Positions 17,276 through 26,264 of a stretch of DNA of 64,000 nt are shown here, piece after piece (position 1 is the stretch's first letter; every line of letters starts with the position of its first letter). This DNA is from Bacteroidia bacterium. Its GTDB lineage: Bacteria; Bacteroidota; Bacteroidia; JADZBD01. The translations under genes and the position numbers were made by a program. The stretch is from NCBI GenBank assembly GCA_020054095.1, contig JAGVMA010000046.1, positions 1 to 64,000 on the forward strand, given 5' to 3'. The notes beneath the pieces are model-generated. The model saw only the letters and a program-made list of their open reading frames with translations, was not told the origin of the DNA and searched no databases.

Positions 17276-18415
17276 ATGAATGTGAAAGAGGATTCAAAAT
17301 TCGATTTCGTATATATTCTTTTTAAAGAAATGATGCGGTACGATATGAGCTATTTGTACCATGGCAATTTTTCTACCAATTTAACGGATAGTATTTTGTC
17401 GTTTTCTGAAACATGCTTGGATACTATTGGCGAATCAACTAAAGTGAGGAAGAAGGTTTATTTTATCATGGTTGAATCGTTGCAAAACATTACACGGCAC
17501 GAGGAGCGAATAGAGCAATTGGATGCTGATAGAGCAAGTTATTTTGTATTGCAAGGAATTAACAACGGCTATTTTATTACATCCGGAAATTTTATAAAAA
17601 ATGAAGCTGTAAAGCATATCAAATCGCGTATTGATATGGTTAATAGTTTAGATCCTGATTCGCTTAAATTATACCAGCAAGAAGTATTAGAGTCGGGAAC
17701 AATGTCAGACAAGGGTGGGGCTGGCTTAGGGTTGATTGAAATGGCGCGTAAATCCGGCAATAAATTGAAGTACGAATTTTCGGATGCCGATAAAACTCAT
17801 TCTTATTTCTACAGCCAGATAAAAGTTACTTCCGAGAAAGATTCGCCAGACGTTGATCAGAAATACGATGATAATTTTATTAATGCAAAAACAACCCACG
17901 AACATCTACTCCAAAATAAAATTAATATTGTTTATCAAGGTGGATTTAATAATGAAAACGTACAAGGCATTTTAACCATGATAAATGCTGCTGGCGATGG
18001 AAACTCCAGCTCGTTTTCAATCAGCGATAAAGCATATCAGGCAATTTCTGAATTATTAAAAAATATTTATTTGCATGCCGATTGTTTTGAAATTGATGCA
18101 GATAGTAAACCCGGAATTTTTATGCTTGGCTCAGATAAAGACAGCTACCAAGTGGTAACAGGTAATTTAGTTAAAAAGTTAAAATCGGATGCGCTTCTTG
18201 CAAAAATGAAAGATGTACTTGCTTTAGATTCTAAAAAAATTGAAGAAAAATATAAGCAGCTGATGAAAAGCGCTGCAATATCAAAGAAACAAAATGTGGG
18301 TGCCGGTTTTTATTTAATGTCGCTCATCAGCAATAATTTAATTGATTATAGTTTACAACCGGTAAGCGATGAGTTTGATTTTTTTACTTTCTCGGTAAAA
18401 GTTAAAGCAAATTAA
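17276..18415 (+). CDS. Tandem SiaB-like (DUF6272) protein kinase
   Basis: A 379-residue protein made of two related halves of about 185 residues, each resembling SiaB/DUF6272, a GHKL-fold Ser/Thr kinase that phosphorylates SiaC (DUF1987) in a partner-switching network. The first half has an N-box (ESLQNITRH, 67-75, Glu67 and Asn71) and a G-box (GGAGLGLIEMAR, 147-158). The second has a weaker N-box (ELLKNIYLHA, 259-268) and G-box (NVGAGFYLMS, 340-349). SiaB proteins as I know them have one copy, so this is a duplication-fusion, perhaps one active and one regulatory half. No siaC or siaA gene is nearby. No signal peptide or membrane segment is present. Confidence 0.75.
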   Translation: MNVKEDSKFDFVYILFKEMMRYDMSYLYHGNFSTNLTDSILSFSETCLDTIGESTKVRKKVYFIMVESLQNITRHEERIEQLDADRASYFVLQGINNGYFITSGNFIKNEAVKHIKSRIDMVNSLDPDSLKLYQQEVLESGTMSDKGGAGLGLIEMARKSGNKLKYEFSDADKTHSYFYSQIKVTSEKDSPDVDQKYDDNFINAKTTHEHLLQNKINIVYQGGFNNENVQGILTMINAAGDGNSSSFSISDKAYQAISELLKNIYLHADCFEIDADSKPGIFMLGSDKDSYQVVTGNLVKKLKSDALLAKMKDVLALDSKKIEEKYKQLMKSAAISKKQNVGAGFYLMSLISNNLIDYSLQPVSDEFDFFTFSVKVKAN

Positions 18416-18420
18416 TGCTG

Positions 18421-19374
18421 CTAAAAAAGCAGTGTTTCAATTTCCTGTCGCCATATAAGTACAATTACACCACCCACGGCAATAAGCGCACCTACAATTG
18501 ATTTAAGGGTGGGAACTTCTTTATTGAAAATATAATTAAGCGGCAAAACAAAAATTGGCACCATTGATAAAATGGTTTGTGTTACCGATGGTCGGTCGCT
18601 CATGAGCGAAACCGCAAGCATGGATAATGTTACGCCCACCACCGGCCCGAAAATAGTTCCTAAAATGGTAAGCGCAATGCCATTGTTTTTATTTTGTATA
18701 ACAGATGCAGCCACTTTTAATAAATTACCGCTTACTATTGTAACAAAAAATAATGCAGCGGTGCCGGTTAAAATTCTAATCCAAGTGGCATTTACATAAC
18801 TGAAGTTTTCTGTAGATGAAACATAACCTTTATTAGCTAATACTAATCCCAAACCTTGGCATATAGCGCCACATATACCATACACAATTCCTTTTTTGAT
18901 GTCCTTCTTCTCTTCGCTCGTTTTTTTTGAATTACTAATGTTGAGCCAAATAACTCCACTTATTGTTATTGAAATTCCGACAAGGCCCACTAAACTTATT
19001 TTCTCGTTCACCAATATCATCCCACTCATAAGTGCAGCGGCAGGTGCAAGTGCACTAAATACACTTGCTAAGCGCGGCCCTAAAGTAACATACACCTTAA
19101 ATGAAAAGTAATCGCCAATGGCAAGCCCCACAATGCCTGATAAGCCGAACCAAAGCCAATGTCCGCTTGTTGGATTAGAAAATAATTGTGGTAAAGAAGT
19201 TTTGAAAAATAAAAAAGGTATAATACTCATCATAACCAGCGCGAGCAAAAGCCGAAAATGATTTACGGCATTTACACCCATCCTATGCGATGCAGCTGTA
19301 AACGGAAAAATGCAAATACTCCACGATAAAGTGGTGCACAATGCTATCAGTTCTCCCAAATAATTTTGTAACAT
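18421..19374 (-). CDS. EamA/DMT family transporter
   Basis: A 317-residue inner-membrane protein with about ten hydrophobic segments in two homologous EamA halves: GELIALCTTLSWSICIFPF at the N-terminus and KKGIVYGICGAICQGLGLVL from about residue 155. Such proteins export or import small metabolites, often amino acids. The substrate is unknown. It is the last gene of the serC-serA operon and overlaps the PLP-binding protein by one base (TAATG). That context would suit an amino acid exporter, but this is only inference. A convergent SiaB-like gene ends 5 bp away. Confidence 0.88.
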   Translation of the reverse strand: MLQNYLGELIALCTTLSWSICIFPFTAASHRMGVNAVNHFRLLLALVMMSIIPFLFFKTSLPQLFSNPTSGHWLWFGLSGIVGLAIGDYFSFKVYVTLGPRLASVFSALAPAAALMSGMILVNEKISLVGLVGISITISGVIWLNISNSKKTSEEKKDIKKGIVYGICGAICQGLGLVLANKGYVSSTENFSYVNATWIRILTGTAALFFVTIVSGNLLKVAASVIQNKNNGIALTILGTIFGPVVGVTLSMLAVSLMSDRPSVTQTILSMVPIFVLPLNYIFNKEVPTLKSIVGALIAVGGVIVLIWRQEIETLLF

Positions 19375-20039
19375 TAGTTGTGCGAATAATTTCGTTCGCC
19401 AAAAAGTAAACTGCCCACTCTAATCATATTGCTGCCTTCTTCTATCGCAATTTTGTAATCGCTGCTCATTCCCATTGACAGTACATTTAATTTGTAACCG
19501 TTATTATTTAGTTTATCGTGAAATTTTTTAAGCGATTTGAATTCGGTGCGTATTTTATTTTCGTTAGTAGTATTAGTTGCCATTCCCATTAAACCGCTAA
19601 TGTTTATGTTGTTCATTTCTTTAAATTCTTTTGATGACAAAACATGCTCGGCCTCTTGAATTGAAAAACCAAACTTGGTTTCTTCATCGGCAATATATAT
19701 TTGCAAAAGACAATTAATTATTTTGTTGTTTTTTACTGCCTGTTTGTTTATTTCCTGAAGCAATTTAAAGCTATCCACACTATGTATTAGCGTTACGAAT
19801 GGAGCAATGTATTTCACTTTGTTGGTTTGCAAATGACCTATTAGGTGCCATTCAATATCTTTTGGCAATTGCTCGTATTTGCTCACCAGTTCCTGCACTT
19901 TGTTTTCGCCAAATATTTTGTGTTCACTTGCGTATGCTTCCATTATTTTTTCAATGCTTTGGGTTTTACTCACTGCAATTAAACTAATATGCTTAGGAAT
20001 ACACGATTTGAATTCTGAGATTTTTGCAGCAACACTCAT
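19374..20039 (-). CDS. YggS-family pyridoxal phosphate homeostasis protein
   Basis: A 221-residue single-domain TIM-barrel protein of the alanine racemase N-terminal family that binds pyridoxal 5'-phosphate and controls its free level. The PLP-binding Lys25 is in SLIAVSKTQ. FGENKVQELVSKYE, EWHLIGHLQTNKVKYI and VLSMGMSSDYKIAIEEGSNM are characteristic of the family. The gene overlaps the DUF1015 gene by ATGA and the EamA gene by one base, so all three are tightly co-translated. The link to serC, a PLP enzyme in the same gene run, is plausible but not proven. Confidence 0.93.
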   Translation of the reverse strand: MSVAAKISEFKSCIPKHISLIAVSKTQSIEKIMEAYASEHKIFGENKVQELVSKYEQLPKDIEWHLIGHLQTNKVKYIAPFVTLIHSVDSFKLLQEINKQAVKNNKIINCLLQIYIADEETKFGFSIQEAEHVLSSKEFKEMNNINISGLMGMATNTTNENKIRTEFKSLKKFHDKLNNNGYKLNVLSMGMSSDYKIAIEEGSNMIRVGSLLFGERNYSHN

Positions 20040-21280
20040 TCGGCAATGCTGTATATTACAAGAGCGCTTCGCATTTTAGGTTCCACCCAAGTGGTTTTTG
20101 GTGGCATAATATTATTTGTATCGGCAATCAGCTTTAACTGTTCCATTGCTACGGGATATAGGCCAAATGCAACTTTCGATTTCCAGTTGTCAACTTGGTT
20201 TTTTAATTCATCCATTCCTTTTATACCAGATACAAATCCAATTCGCTTATCAGTTTTTAAATCAATAATATTTAAGATGGGAGATAAAATATGCTCAGTT
20301 AAAATAGATGCATCCAAACTTCCTACCGGATCGTTTTTCACCACTCCATTCTTTGGTGTAAGCGAATACCAGTTGCCATCCATGTACATACTGAAATTGT
20401 GTTTTTTTTCAGGTTTGTAAACGGTAGTGCCTTTGTCTTCGATTTCAAATTTTTCTGAAATTTTTTTTAGAAAATCTTTTTCCGATAAACCGTTTAAATC
20501 TTTTACGGCTCTGTTAAAATCAAAAATCTTCAATTGCGTTTCAGGAAAAAATACACCTAAGTAGAAATTCCATGCTTCGGTGCCGGTGTAGTTTTTGTTT
20601 TTTTCTCTGCGCAATTTTCCGAGCAGGGCAGATGATGCCGATCGGTGATGACCATCGGCTATATATACAGATGGTATTTGCGAAAATCGCTCTTCAATCA
20701 ATTTCACTTCTTTTGCATTACTCACCACCCACAAAGTGTGTCGCACTTTGTCGGTAGTTGTAAAATCGTAAGTTGCTTGTCTTTTCGTTTCAGCTTCAAC
20801 TATTTCGTTTGTTTTTTCATCATCAGGGTAACAAAATAAAACGGGTTCGGCATTGTAATCGCACACTTCCAAATACTCTTTTAGTTTTTCTTCGCGCTCG
20901 GTAATTGTTTGCTCATGAATCTTAATGTTGCCGTTAAAATAATCATCTATTGATGTGCAGGCGATAATACCTGTGTAAGTGTTTTCGTTTTTTATTTGCC
21001 GATAGATATAATAGCTTGGTGCGGCATCGCTAACAAAAACAGAATCATTATGGAATGCATTGTATTTTGCTTTTATTTTTTTTAAGCGCTCAATGCTGCC
21101 AGGCTTTGTTTTTTTTCCATCAAAAAAATCGGGATTAATAACGTGCAAAAACGAATAAGGATTGCTTCGCAGTTTTTCATACAAATCGGTTTTGCTGTAA
21201 TTATCAACCGAGCGCGATGCCACCAAATGAACCAAGTGGGCAGCAGGCCTTATTGCTTTAAATGGAATTATAGTTGCCAC
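20036..21280 (-). CDS. DUF1015 family protein
   Basis: A 414-residue cytosolic protein of the DUF1015 family. It starts MATIIPFKAIRPAAHLVHLV and has the family segments YADGHHRS-like SVYIADGHHRSASSALL, PVLFCYPDD and FVSGIKGMDEL. The family often sits beside serA and serC in Bacteroidota and Clostridia. Some members have been linked to serine metabolism (ADP-dependent serine kinase-like proteins), but I would not assign an activity from sequence alone. It starts one base after serA ends and overlaps the next gene by ATGA, so it is part of a compact operon. Confidence 0.88.
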   Translation of the reverse strand: MATIIPFKAIRPAAHLVHLVASRSVDNYSKTDLYEKLRSNPYSFLHVINPDFFDGKKTKPGSIERLKKIKAKYNAFHNDSVFVSDAAPSYYIYRQIKNENTYTGIIACTSIDDYFNGNIKIHEQTITEREEKLKEYLEVCDYNAEPVLFCYPDDEKTNEIVEAETKRQATYDFTTTDKVRHTLWVVSNAKEVKLIEERFSQIPSVYIADGHHRSASSALLGKLRREKNKNYTGTEAWNFYLGVFFPETQLKIFDFNRAVKDLNGLSEKDFLKKISEKFEIEDKGTTVYKPEKKHNFSMYMDGNWYSLTPKNGVVKNDPVGSLDASILTEHILSPILNIIDLKTDKRIGFVSGIKGMDELKNQVDNWKSKVAFGLYPVAMEQLKLIADTNNIMPPKTTWVEPKMRSALVIYSIAE

Positions 21281-21281
21281 T

Positions 21282-22232
21282 TTATTGTAATTTGCTGATG
21301 ATTAATTCGGCTAATTCTATTCCTATTCGTTCTTGTGCTTCTTCAGTGGCTGCACCAATGTGTGGTGTTAGTGAAATTTGTGGGTGTGATAAAATTTCTG
21401 CAATTGGTGTTGGCTCGTTTTCAAAAACATCGAGGCATGCGTGAGCTACTTTTCCGCTGTTAAGTGCAACAATTAAATCGGCTTCGGCTATAACGCCACC
21501 GCGTGCAGCGTTTGCAATAATTACACCCTTTTTCATTTTAGCAAATTCATTAGCGGTAATCACTTTTCCGCCAGGTACATGCAGCGAAATAAAATCCGAT
21601 TGTATAAGTAAATCATCAAATGCTATTGTATTTATAGTTACGTTCACTGCATTTGCTCCTGCAATTTCTAACGTAACGGTTGCTCCTTTAATAAATGGAT
21701 CGCTGGCAACTACTTTCATTCCACAGCCCAATGCAATTTTGGCTACACTTTGTCCAATTCTGCCAAACCCGATAATGCCTATCGTTTTTCCTTTTAGCTC
21801 AATGCCTTTAGCGTATTTTTTTTTCAGCACATCAAATTGTGTTGCGCCTTCTTTTGGCATTTGTCTATTACTATCATACAAAAACCGAACAGCATTAAAC
21901 AAGTGAGCAAAAACTAATTCGGCTACCGAGTGAGATGAAGCGGCAGGAGTATTTACTACATACAAGCCTTTGCTGCGAGCATATTCCACATCTATATTAT
22001 CCATGCCCACGCCACCACGACCAATTAATTTTAAATCGGGGCAGGCGTCAATCACATCTTTTCGCACTTTGGTAGCGCTTCTAACCGTTAGCCCAACATA
22101 TTTATGTTCATTGATGGCCTGCGTCAAATTTTCTTGCGCCACTTTTTCAGTGATAACTGTAAATCCTGCTTTTTCAAGTAATGCTTTTCCGGTTTCGTCT
22201 ATACCATCGTTAGCTAAAATTTTTTTCGACAT
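21282..22232 (-). CDS. serA: D-3-phosphoglycerate dehydrogenase, short form
   Basis: A 316-residue NAD-dependent dehydrogenase that oxidises 3-phosphoglycerate to 3-phosphohydroxypyruvate, the first step of serine synthesis. The NAD-binding domain has [18 protein letters not shown] (about 150-167). Active-site elements are Arg in [13 protein letters not shown], Glu in DVFENEPTP and His in [14 protein letters not shown]. The ACT and intervening domains of longer SerA proteins are missing, so feedback by serine through an ACT domain is not expected. serC lies immediately upstream but is separated by a strong terminator hairpin, so serA may be partly uncoupled from it. Confidence 0.92.
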   Translation of the reverse strand: MSKKILANDGIDETGKALLEKAGFTVITEKVAQENLTQAINEHKYVGLTVRSATKVRKDVIDACPDLKLIGRGGVGMDNIDVEYARSKGLYVVNTPAASSHSVAELVFAHLFNAVRFLYDSNRQMPKEGATQFDVLKKKYAKGIELKGKTIGIIGFGRIGQSVAKIALGCGMKVVASDPFIKGATVTLEIAGANAVNVTINTIAFDDLLIQSDFISLHVPGGKVITANEFAKMKKGVIIANAARGGVIAEADLIVALNSGKVAHACLDVFENEPTPIAEILSHPQISLTPHIGAATEEAQERIGIELAELIISKLQ

Positions 22233-22250
22233 TGTTTTTGTTTTATTAAA

Positions 22251-22281
22251 AAACCGAAACCTCTATTAAAAGCTTCGGTTT
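22251..22281 (-). terminator. Hairpin terminator or attenuator between serC and serA
   Basis: An 8-bp perfect stem pairs AAACCGAA (22251-22258) with TTCGGTTT (22274-22281). On the minus strand it is followed by a T-run. It lies 23 bases after the serC stop and before serA. It should lower transcription of serA and the four genes behind it unless read-through is regulated. Confidence 0.75.
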
Positions 22282-22304
22282 ATATTATTAATTCATTGAT
22301 TTAG

Positions 22305-23378
22305 TTAAGCAAATTTTTTCTCAAACTCCGCCATCACATCTATCAGCACATTCACACTTTCCATTGGCAGTGCATTGTAAAGCGATGCGCGGTAGCCACC
22401 TACATCGCGGTGGCCTCTGATGCCACTTATGTTTGCAGCTTTCCATAGCTTATCAAATTCAGGTTCCAACTCTGCTTTGTGCATCACGAAACATACATTC
22501 ATATTACTGCGGTCTTCTTTTTCGCACACAGCGGTAAACATACTGTTACGTTCTATTTCGTTATAAAGTACATTTGCTTTATCGTTATTTATTTTTTCAA
22601 TCCACTCTACACCACCATTTTTTTTTAACCAGCGCATGGTGAGCAACGAAACATATATTGGGAAAACTGGAGGTGTGTTAAACATGCTATCACTTTTAAT
22701 GTGTACGCGATAATCCATCATGCTTAACATTTTACGTTCTGTTTTTCCGAGTAAGCGCTCATCCACGGCTACCATTGTAGCACCGGCAGGGCCCATGTTT
22801 TTCTGAGCTCCGGCATAAATTAATCCAAACATTTTTCCATCTACTTTGCGTGAAAAAATATCGCTGCTCATATCGCACACAATAGGGCAACGGGCAATAG
22901 GCCAGCGCCTAAGTTGTGTTCCATAAATGGTGTTATTAGATGTAATGTGTAAATAATCTAATTCATTTGAAACCGGATATTGCTTAGGTATATAACTGTA
23001 GTTTTTATCTTCGGATGAAGCAAGAATTTTTACGTTACCTATTAACTCAGCTTCTTTTGCAGCTTTACTTGCCCACACGCCTGTTTTAACATAGCCCGCA
23101 GTTCCGTTGCTACGCAATAAATTATATGGCACCATTGCAAATTGCATGCTTGCGCCACCGCCTAAAAACAACACTTTATAATTTTCGTTCAGCATTAACA
23201 ACTCGGCAGTTAATGCGCGCGCTTCTTCCATCACTTTTTCGTAATTTTTACTTCTGTGCGAAATTTCGAGTAACGATAAATTCATGTTATCGAAATTGAT
23301 ACAAGCTTCTGATGCTTCTTTTAAAACTTCGGGTGGAAGTATTCCGGGACCTGCGCTAAAATTGTGAACTTTAGTCAT
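22305..23378 (-). CDS. serC: Phosphoserine aminotransferase
   Basis: A 357-residue PLP enzyme converting 3-phosphohydroxypyruvate and glutamate to phosphoserine; it can also act in pyridoxine synthesis. The PLP Lys193 is in [27 protein letters not shown] at the start, [13 protein letters not shown] and [15 protein letters not shown] are typical. The frame stays open to 23558, but that would overlap the divergent aroC gene, and family homology begins at the ATG at 23378, which is chosen here. It is divergent from aroC with 103 bp between the starts. Its transcript ends at, or is attenuated by, the hairpin before serA. Confidence 0.94.
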   Translation of the reverse strand: MTKVHNFSAGPGILPPEVLKEASEACINFDNMNLSLLEISHRSKNYEKVMEEARALTAELLMLNENYKVLFLGGGASMQFAMVPYNLLRSNGTAGYVKTGVWASKAAKEAELIGNVKILASSEDKNYSYIPKQYPVSNELDYLHITSNNTIYGTQLRRWPIARCPIVCDMSSDIFSRKVDGKMFGLIYAGAQKNMGPAGATMVAVDERLLGKTERKMLSMMDYRVHIKSDSMFNTPPVFPIYVSLLTMRWLKKNGGVEWIEKINNDKANVLYNEIERNSMFTAVCEKEDRSNMNVCFVMHKAELEPEFDKLWKAANISGIRGHRDVGGYRASLYNALPMESVNVLIDVMAEFEKKFA

Positions 23379-23469
23379 AATTACTGTTCTTTTTGTTGTC
23401 TTATCTGAGCCGAAATTAAATAAGAAAACAATATGCAGGGCTATTTTTCGCATAAATAATATTTTACAG

Positions 23470-23477
23470 TACTTTTG
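23470..23477 (+). promoter_or_regulatory. -7 promoter element TACTTTTG directly before aroC
   Basis: An exact TAnnTTTG match ends 4 bases before the aroC ATG. A TTTCG sequence at 23446-23450, 19 bases upstream, is near the -33 position. This spacing would place the transcription start at or next to the start codon, making a leaderless mRNA. Confidence 0.6.
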
Positions 23478-23481
23478 GTCC

Positions 23482-24576
23482 ATGGCTGGCAACAGTTTTG
23501 GACAATTATTTAAGCTCACCAGTTTTGGCGAATCGCATGGCGATGCCTTGGGTGGCATTATTGACGGCTGCCCGGCTGGATTGCCTATTGATATGGATTT
23601 TATTCAGCACGAGCTTAACCGCAGACGGCCGGGGCAATCGCACATTGTAACACAGCGCAAAGAAGAAGATAAGGTGCAGTTTCTTTCGGGCATTTTTGAA
23701 GGCAAAACTACCGGAACGCCTATTGGTTTTATCATTGAAAACCAAAATGCCAAAAGCAAAGATTATGATCACAATGTGGATGTTTATCGCCCATCGCATG
23801 CCGATTACACTTACGATATAAAGTATAAAAACCGCGACCACAAAGGAGGCGGCAGGTCATCGGCACGCACCACTGTGGCATGTGTGGTGGCAGGCGCTAT
23901 TGCCAAACTTATTTTAAAACATCATGCCATTTCTGTTTCGGCTTACACAAGCCAAGTGGGCGATATAAAACTACTGAAACATTATACCGAACTTGATTTA
24001 ACTGCCACCGAGACTAACCCTGTGCGCTGCCCCGATAAACTGATAGCAGAAACAATGCTGAATAAAATTGAGCAGGTGCGTAAAGATGGCGATACAATAG
24101 GCGGAGTAATTACTTGCGTGGTGCAAAATATGTTGCCCGAATTAGGTGAGCCGGTTTTTGACAAACTGCATGCCGATTTGGCTAAAGCGATGCTGAGTAT
24201 AAATGCTGCAAAAGGATTTGAATACGGCAGTGGTTTTGAAGGGGTAAAAATGCTTGGCAGCCAACATAACGATGCTTTTTATTTTACAGTGGATAAAAGT
24301 GCAGAAGGCGAAGTGCGCACAAAAACAAATAACTCAGGCGGCATACAAGGCGGCATAAGCAATGGCGAAGATATTTATTTTAGAGTAGCATTTAAGCCCG
24401 TAGCCACCATAATGCAAAAACAACAAACAGTAAATGCAAAAGGCGAAACGGTGGAAATGCAAGGCAAAGGCCGCCACGACCCTTGTGTTTTACCTCGCGC
24501 AGTGCCAATAGTAGAAGCTATGGCCGCATTGGTTTTAGTAGATCATTTACTGCGAAATAGAGCGAGTGTGCTTTAG
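23482..24576 (+). CDS. aroC: Chorismate synthase
   Basis: A 364-residue FMN-dependent enzyme that converts 5-enolpyruvylshikimate 3-phosphate to chorismate, the last shared step of aromatic amino acid synthesis. Signature segments are [20 protein letters not shown] at 14-33, RSSARTT (about 127-133, with the catalytic Arg region) and [16 protein letters not shown] near the C-terminus. Length and start ([13 protein letters not shown]) match the family exactly, so the start is secure even though a -7 box lies only 4 bases upstream. A convergent DUF4411 gene ends 10 bp past the stop. No other shikimate genes are in the window. Confidence 0.97.
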   Translation: MAGNSFGQLFKLTSFGESHGDALGGIIDGCPAGLPIDMDFIQHELNRRRPGQSHIVTQRKEEDKVQFLSGIFEGKTTGTPIGFIIENQNAKSKDYDHNVDVYRPSHADYTYDIKYKNRDHKGGGRSSARTTVACVVAGAIAKLILKHHAISVSAYTSQVGDIKLLKHYTELDLTATETNPVRCPDKLIAETMLNKIEQVRKDGDTIGGVITCVVQNMLPELGEPVFDKLHADLAKAMLSINAAKGFEYGSGFEGVKMLGSQHNDAFYFTVDKSAEGEVRTKTNNSGGIQGGISNGEDIYFRVAFKPVATIMQKQQTVNAKGETVEMQGKGRHDPCVLPRAVPIVEAMAALVLVDHLLRNRASVL

Positions 24577-24586
24577 TAGGGTATTT

Positions 24587-25108
24587 TTACTTCTTTCTCT
24601 CCATTCTTAAACCTCTTTCATTGAGAAAGTCGTTTATGTCAATAAATTTTACTCCGTTCTTTTTAGCTACAGCAGGAATTTTATTGTGTTTCGTTTTGCT
24701 TTCATTAGTAATCAAAACGCAATTGTGAACCTTGCAATATCCAATCAAGTAAGGGTCTGCTTCTTCTTTTCCTTCTGCTTGTTTCTTAGCATCAAAAAAT
24801 CCTGTGCTGTATTCTTCGTTTACAATTGGAATAGCAGCATTGATACTTGCTCCATCAGTTTTTACAACAAAATGTTTCTTCCATTTCTTAACCCAATTCT
24901 TTAAAAAATCTTGCTTCCCTTCGTAACTGTTTATTTCATATTCAACAAAATCAATTGTTCTGAATGTGCCTTGTGCAATCATTTCTTCAACTTCATCCCA
25001 AATAGCTTTGAACACGGGGTTATCATACTTGAACAAGTAGTCAAGATTGATTAGTCCGTTTGTATCAATGACATAAATTGTCTGCCCTTGGTTGAAGTCT
25101 AATTGCAT
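24587..25108 (-). CDS. DUF4411 PIN-like protein, predicted toxin
   Basis: A 173-residue protein of the DUF4411 family, related to PIN-domain ribonucleases. PIN-type acidic residues are visible: Asp15 in YVIDTNGLI, Glu56/Glu58 in VEYEIN, Asp118 in EEADPYLIGYCK, and Asn135-Glu136 in LITNES. The family is usually paired with an HTH-ImmA/IrrE protein, as here: the partner lies upstream with 2 bp between the genes. By analogy it is a toxin that cleaves RNA, but neither activity nor toxicity is shown by sequence alone. It lies between aroC and an M23 peptidase gene and is a likely acquired accessory locus. Confidence 0.85.
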   Translation of the reverse strand: MQLDFNQGQTIYVIDTNGLINLDYLFKYDNPVFKAIWDEVEEMIAQGTFRTIDFVEYEINSYEGKQDFLKNWVKKWKKHFVVKTDGASINAAIPIVNEEYSTGFFDAKKQAEGKEEADPYLIGYCKVHNCVLITNESKTKHNKIPAVAKKNGVKFIDINDFLNERGLRMERKK

Positions 25109-25110
25109 TA

Positions 25111-26259
25111 TCAGGCATTCAATAGTTGACGGGTTTTCGGAATGTAGGAAAACTTAATACCCAAAAAGTCAGAGAGGTCTTTCATGTCAATCCGATTTTG
25201 GTCAAATGCTGAAAATGCAAGTGAGATATATGTTTTGCCTTTTTCTTGTATTGCTTCTTTAGCAAGATTTCTTCCTTCGGGAACTTTTGCTCTGCCGAAT
25301 GTCGGCTTGTTCCATGCCAGATGTTTCTCGTTGTAAAATGCTGCCGTGGTCAATTTGTTTTCAAGCAAACTTCTAAGAATAGATAAAGGCCCAGCATGAA
25401 AATAATTTCCAAGAACAGCCAAATCTTTTAACCTCCAAATTATATTTCCTGCTTGCTTTTGTTCTTTCACAATATCCATTTGCACAATTTCAGCAGAAGG
25501 AATGATGACTTCGCCTGAAAAAGCGTTACACCATTTTTCAATTTCAATAGTTGATTTCTCTGACAAGTCGCACAAACCGCCTTCGTTTAAAATGATGTGT
25601 CCCAATTCATGAAACAGCGTAAATATTTTTGCTGTTGTTTGTTCGCCACCTCTTTTAATTCCAATGATTGGAATTGTTTCATCGATTAATGAAAATCCTC
25701 TCAGTTTGTCTTGGGTCAAACTCAACTGAAATACCGCAACACCTAGCGATTCAACTTTTTCAATGTAGGCTTCTAAAGCATGATTGATATTTTTGATTTC
25801 CCTCAACTCGTCAAGATTCAAAAGCTTGCGAAGTTTATTTGCAATCAATTGAGGTTGGTCTTTCAGGGATGCAAAAAAGTCGAACTTAGGAATTTCAATT
25901 CCTAATTCTTGTTTGAGTTCAATGTATGATTGAGATAATGCACGGGCTTTGCGAATTGCCATGATTGACTTTACGTGAAAGTTGCCAAGGTCTTTTGAAT
26001 CAATTGTTCTTCTGTCTTTTGGTAATGGTTTTTCTTTTGGTGGTTCTTTCAGTAGTAATGTTGCAATGGTTCGTTTGTATACTTTTGAAAACTCTTTCAA
26101 TTCGTCTAAAGTGACAGGTTTTTCCCCTTCTTCCAACTGAGTCAATCTCTTTGAAGATACTCCCGTTTTTTCTGCTGCTTGATTGCGATTCAGAGCAAGC
26201 GATTCCCTTGCCCAAATGAGGACTTTGTGATTAACTTGAATGTTTGTATTGTCAGACAT
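25111..26259 (-). CDS. XRE HTH / ImmA-IrrE zinc metallopeptidase, predicted antitoxin of the DUF4411 pair
   Basis: A 382-residue two-domain protein from the ATG at 26259; an upstream TTG in the same frame is less likely. The N-terminal XRE helix-turn-helix (about 12-65) includes NRNQAAEKTGVSSKRLTQLE. The ImmA/IrrE (DUF955) domain carries the zinc motif HELGH with His217, Glu218 and His221. The two together suggest a DNA-binding repressor that can be inactivated, or that inactivates a partner, by proteolysis, as in other ImmA/IrrE systems. The DUF4411 gene follows after 2 bp. The start lies 5 bp past the stop of the M23 peptidase, so the pair may be carried on that transcript. Confidence 0.88.
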   Translation of the reverse strand: MSDNTNIQVNHKVLIWARESLALNRNQAAEKTGVSSKRLTQLEEGEKPVTLDELKEFSKVYKRTIATLLLKEPPKEKPLPKDRRTIDSKDLGNFHVKSIMAIRKARALSQSYIELKQELGIEIPKFDFFASLKDQPQLIANKLRKLLNLDELREIKNINHALEAYIEKVESLGVAVFQLSLTQDKLRGFSLIDETIPIIGIKRGGEQTTAKIFTLFHELGHIILNEGGLCDLSEKSTIEIEKWCNAFSGEVIIPSAEIVQMDIVKEQKQAGNIIWRLKDLAVLGNYFHAGPLSILRSLLENKLTTAAFYNEKHLAWNKPTFGRAKVPEGRNLAKEAIQEKGKTYISLAFSAFDQNRIDMKDLSDFLGIKFSYIPKTRQLLNA

Positions 26260-26264
26260 ATAGT

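Noticed and set aside
22305-23558. Longer serC frame starting at 23558
   Set aside because: The extra 60 codons overlap the divergent aroC coding region and do not resemble the family; the ATG at 23378 starts the family sequence.
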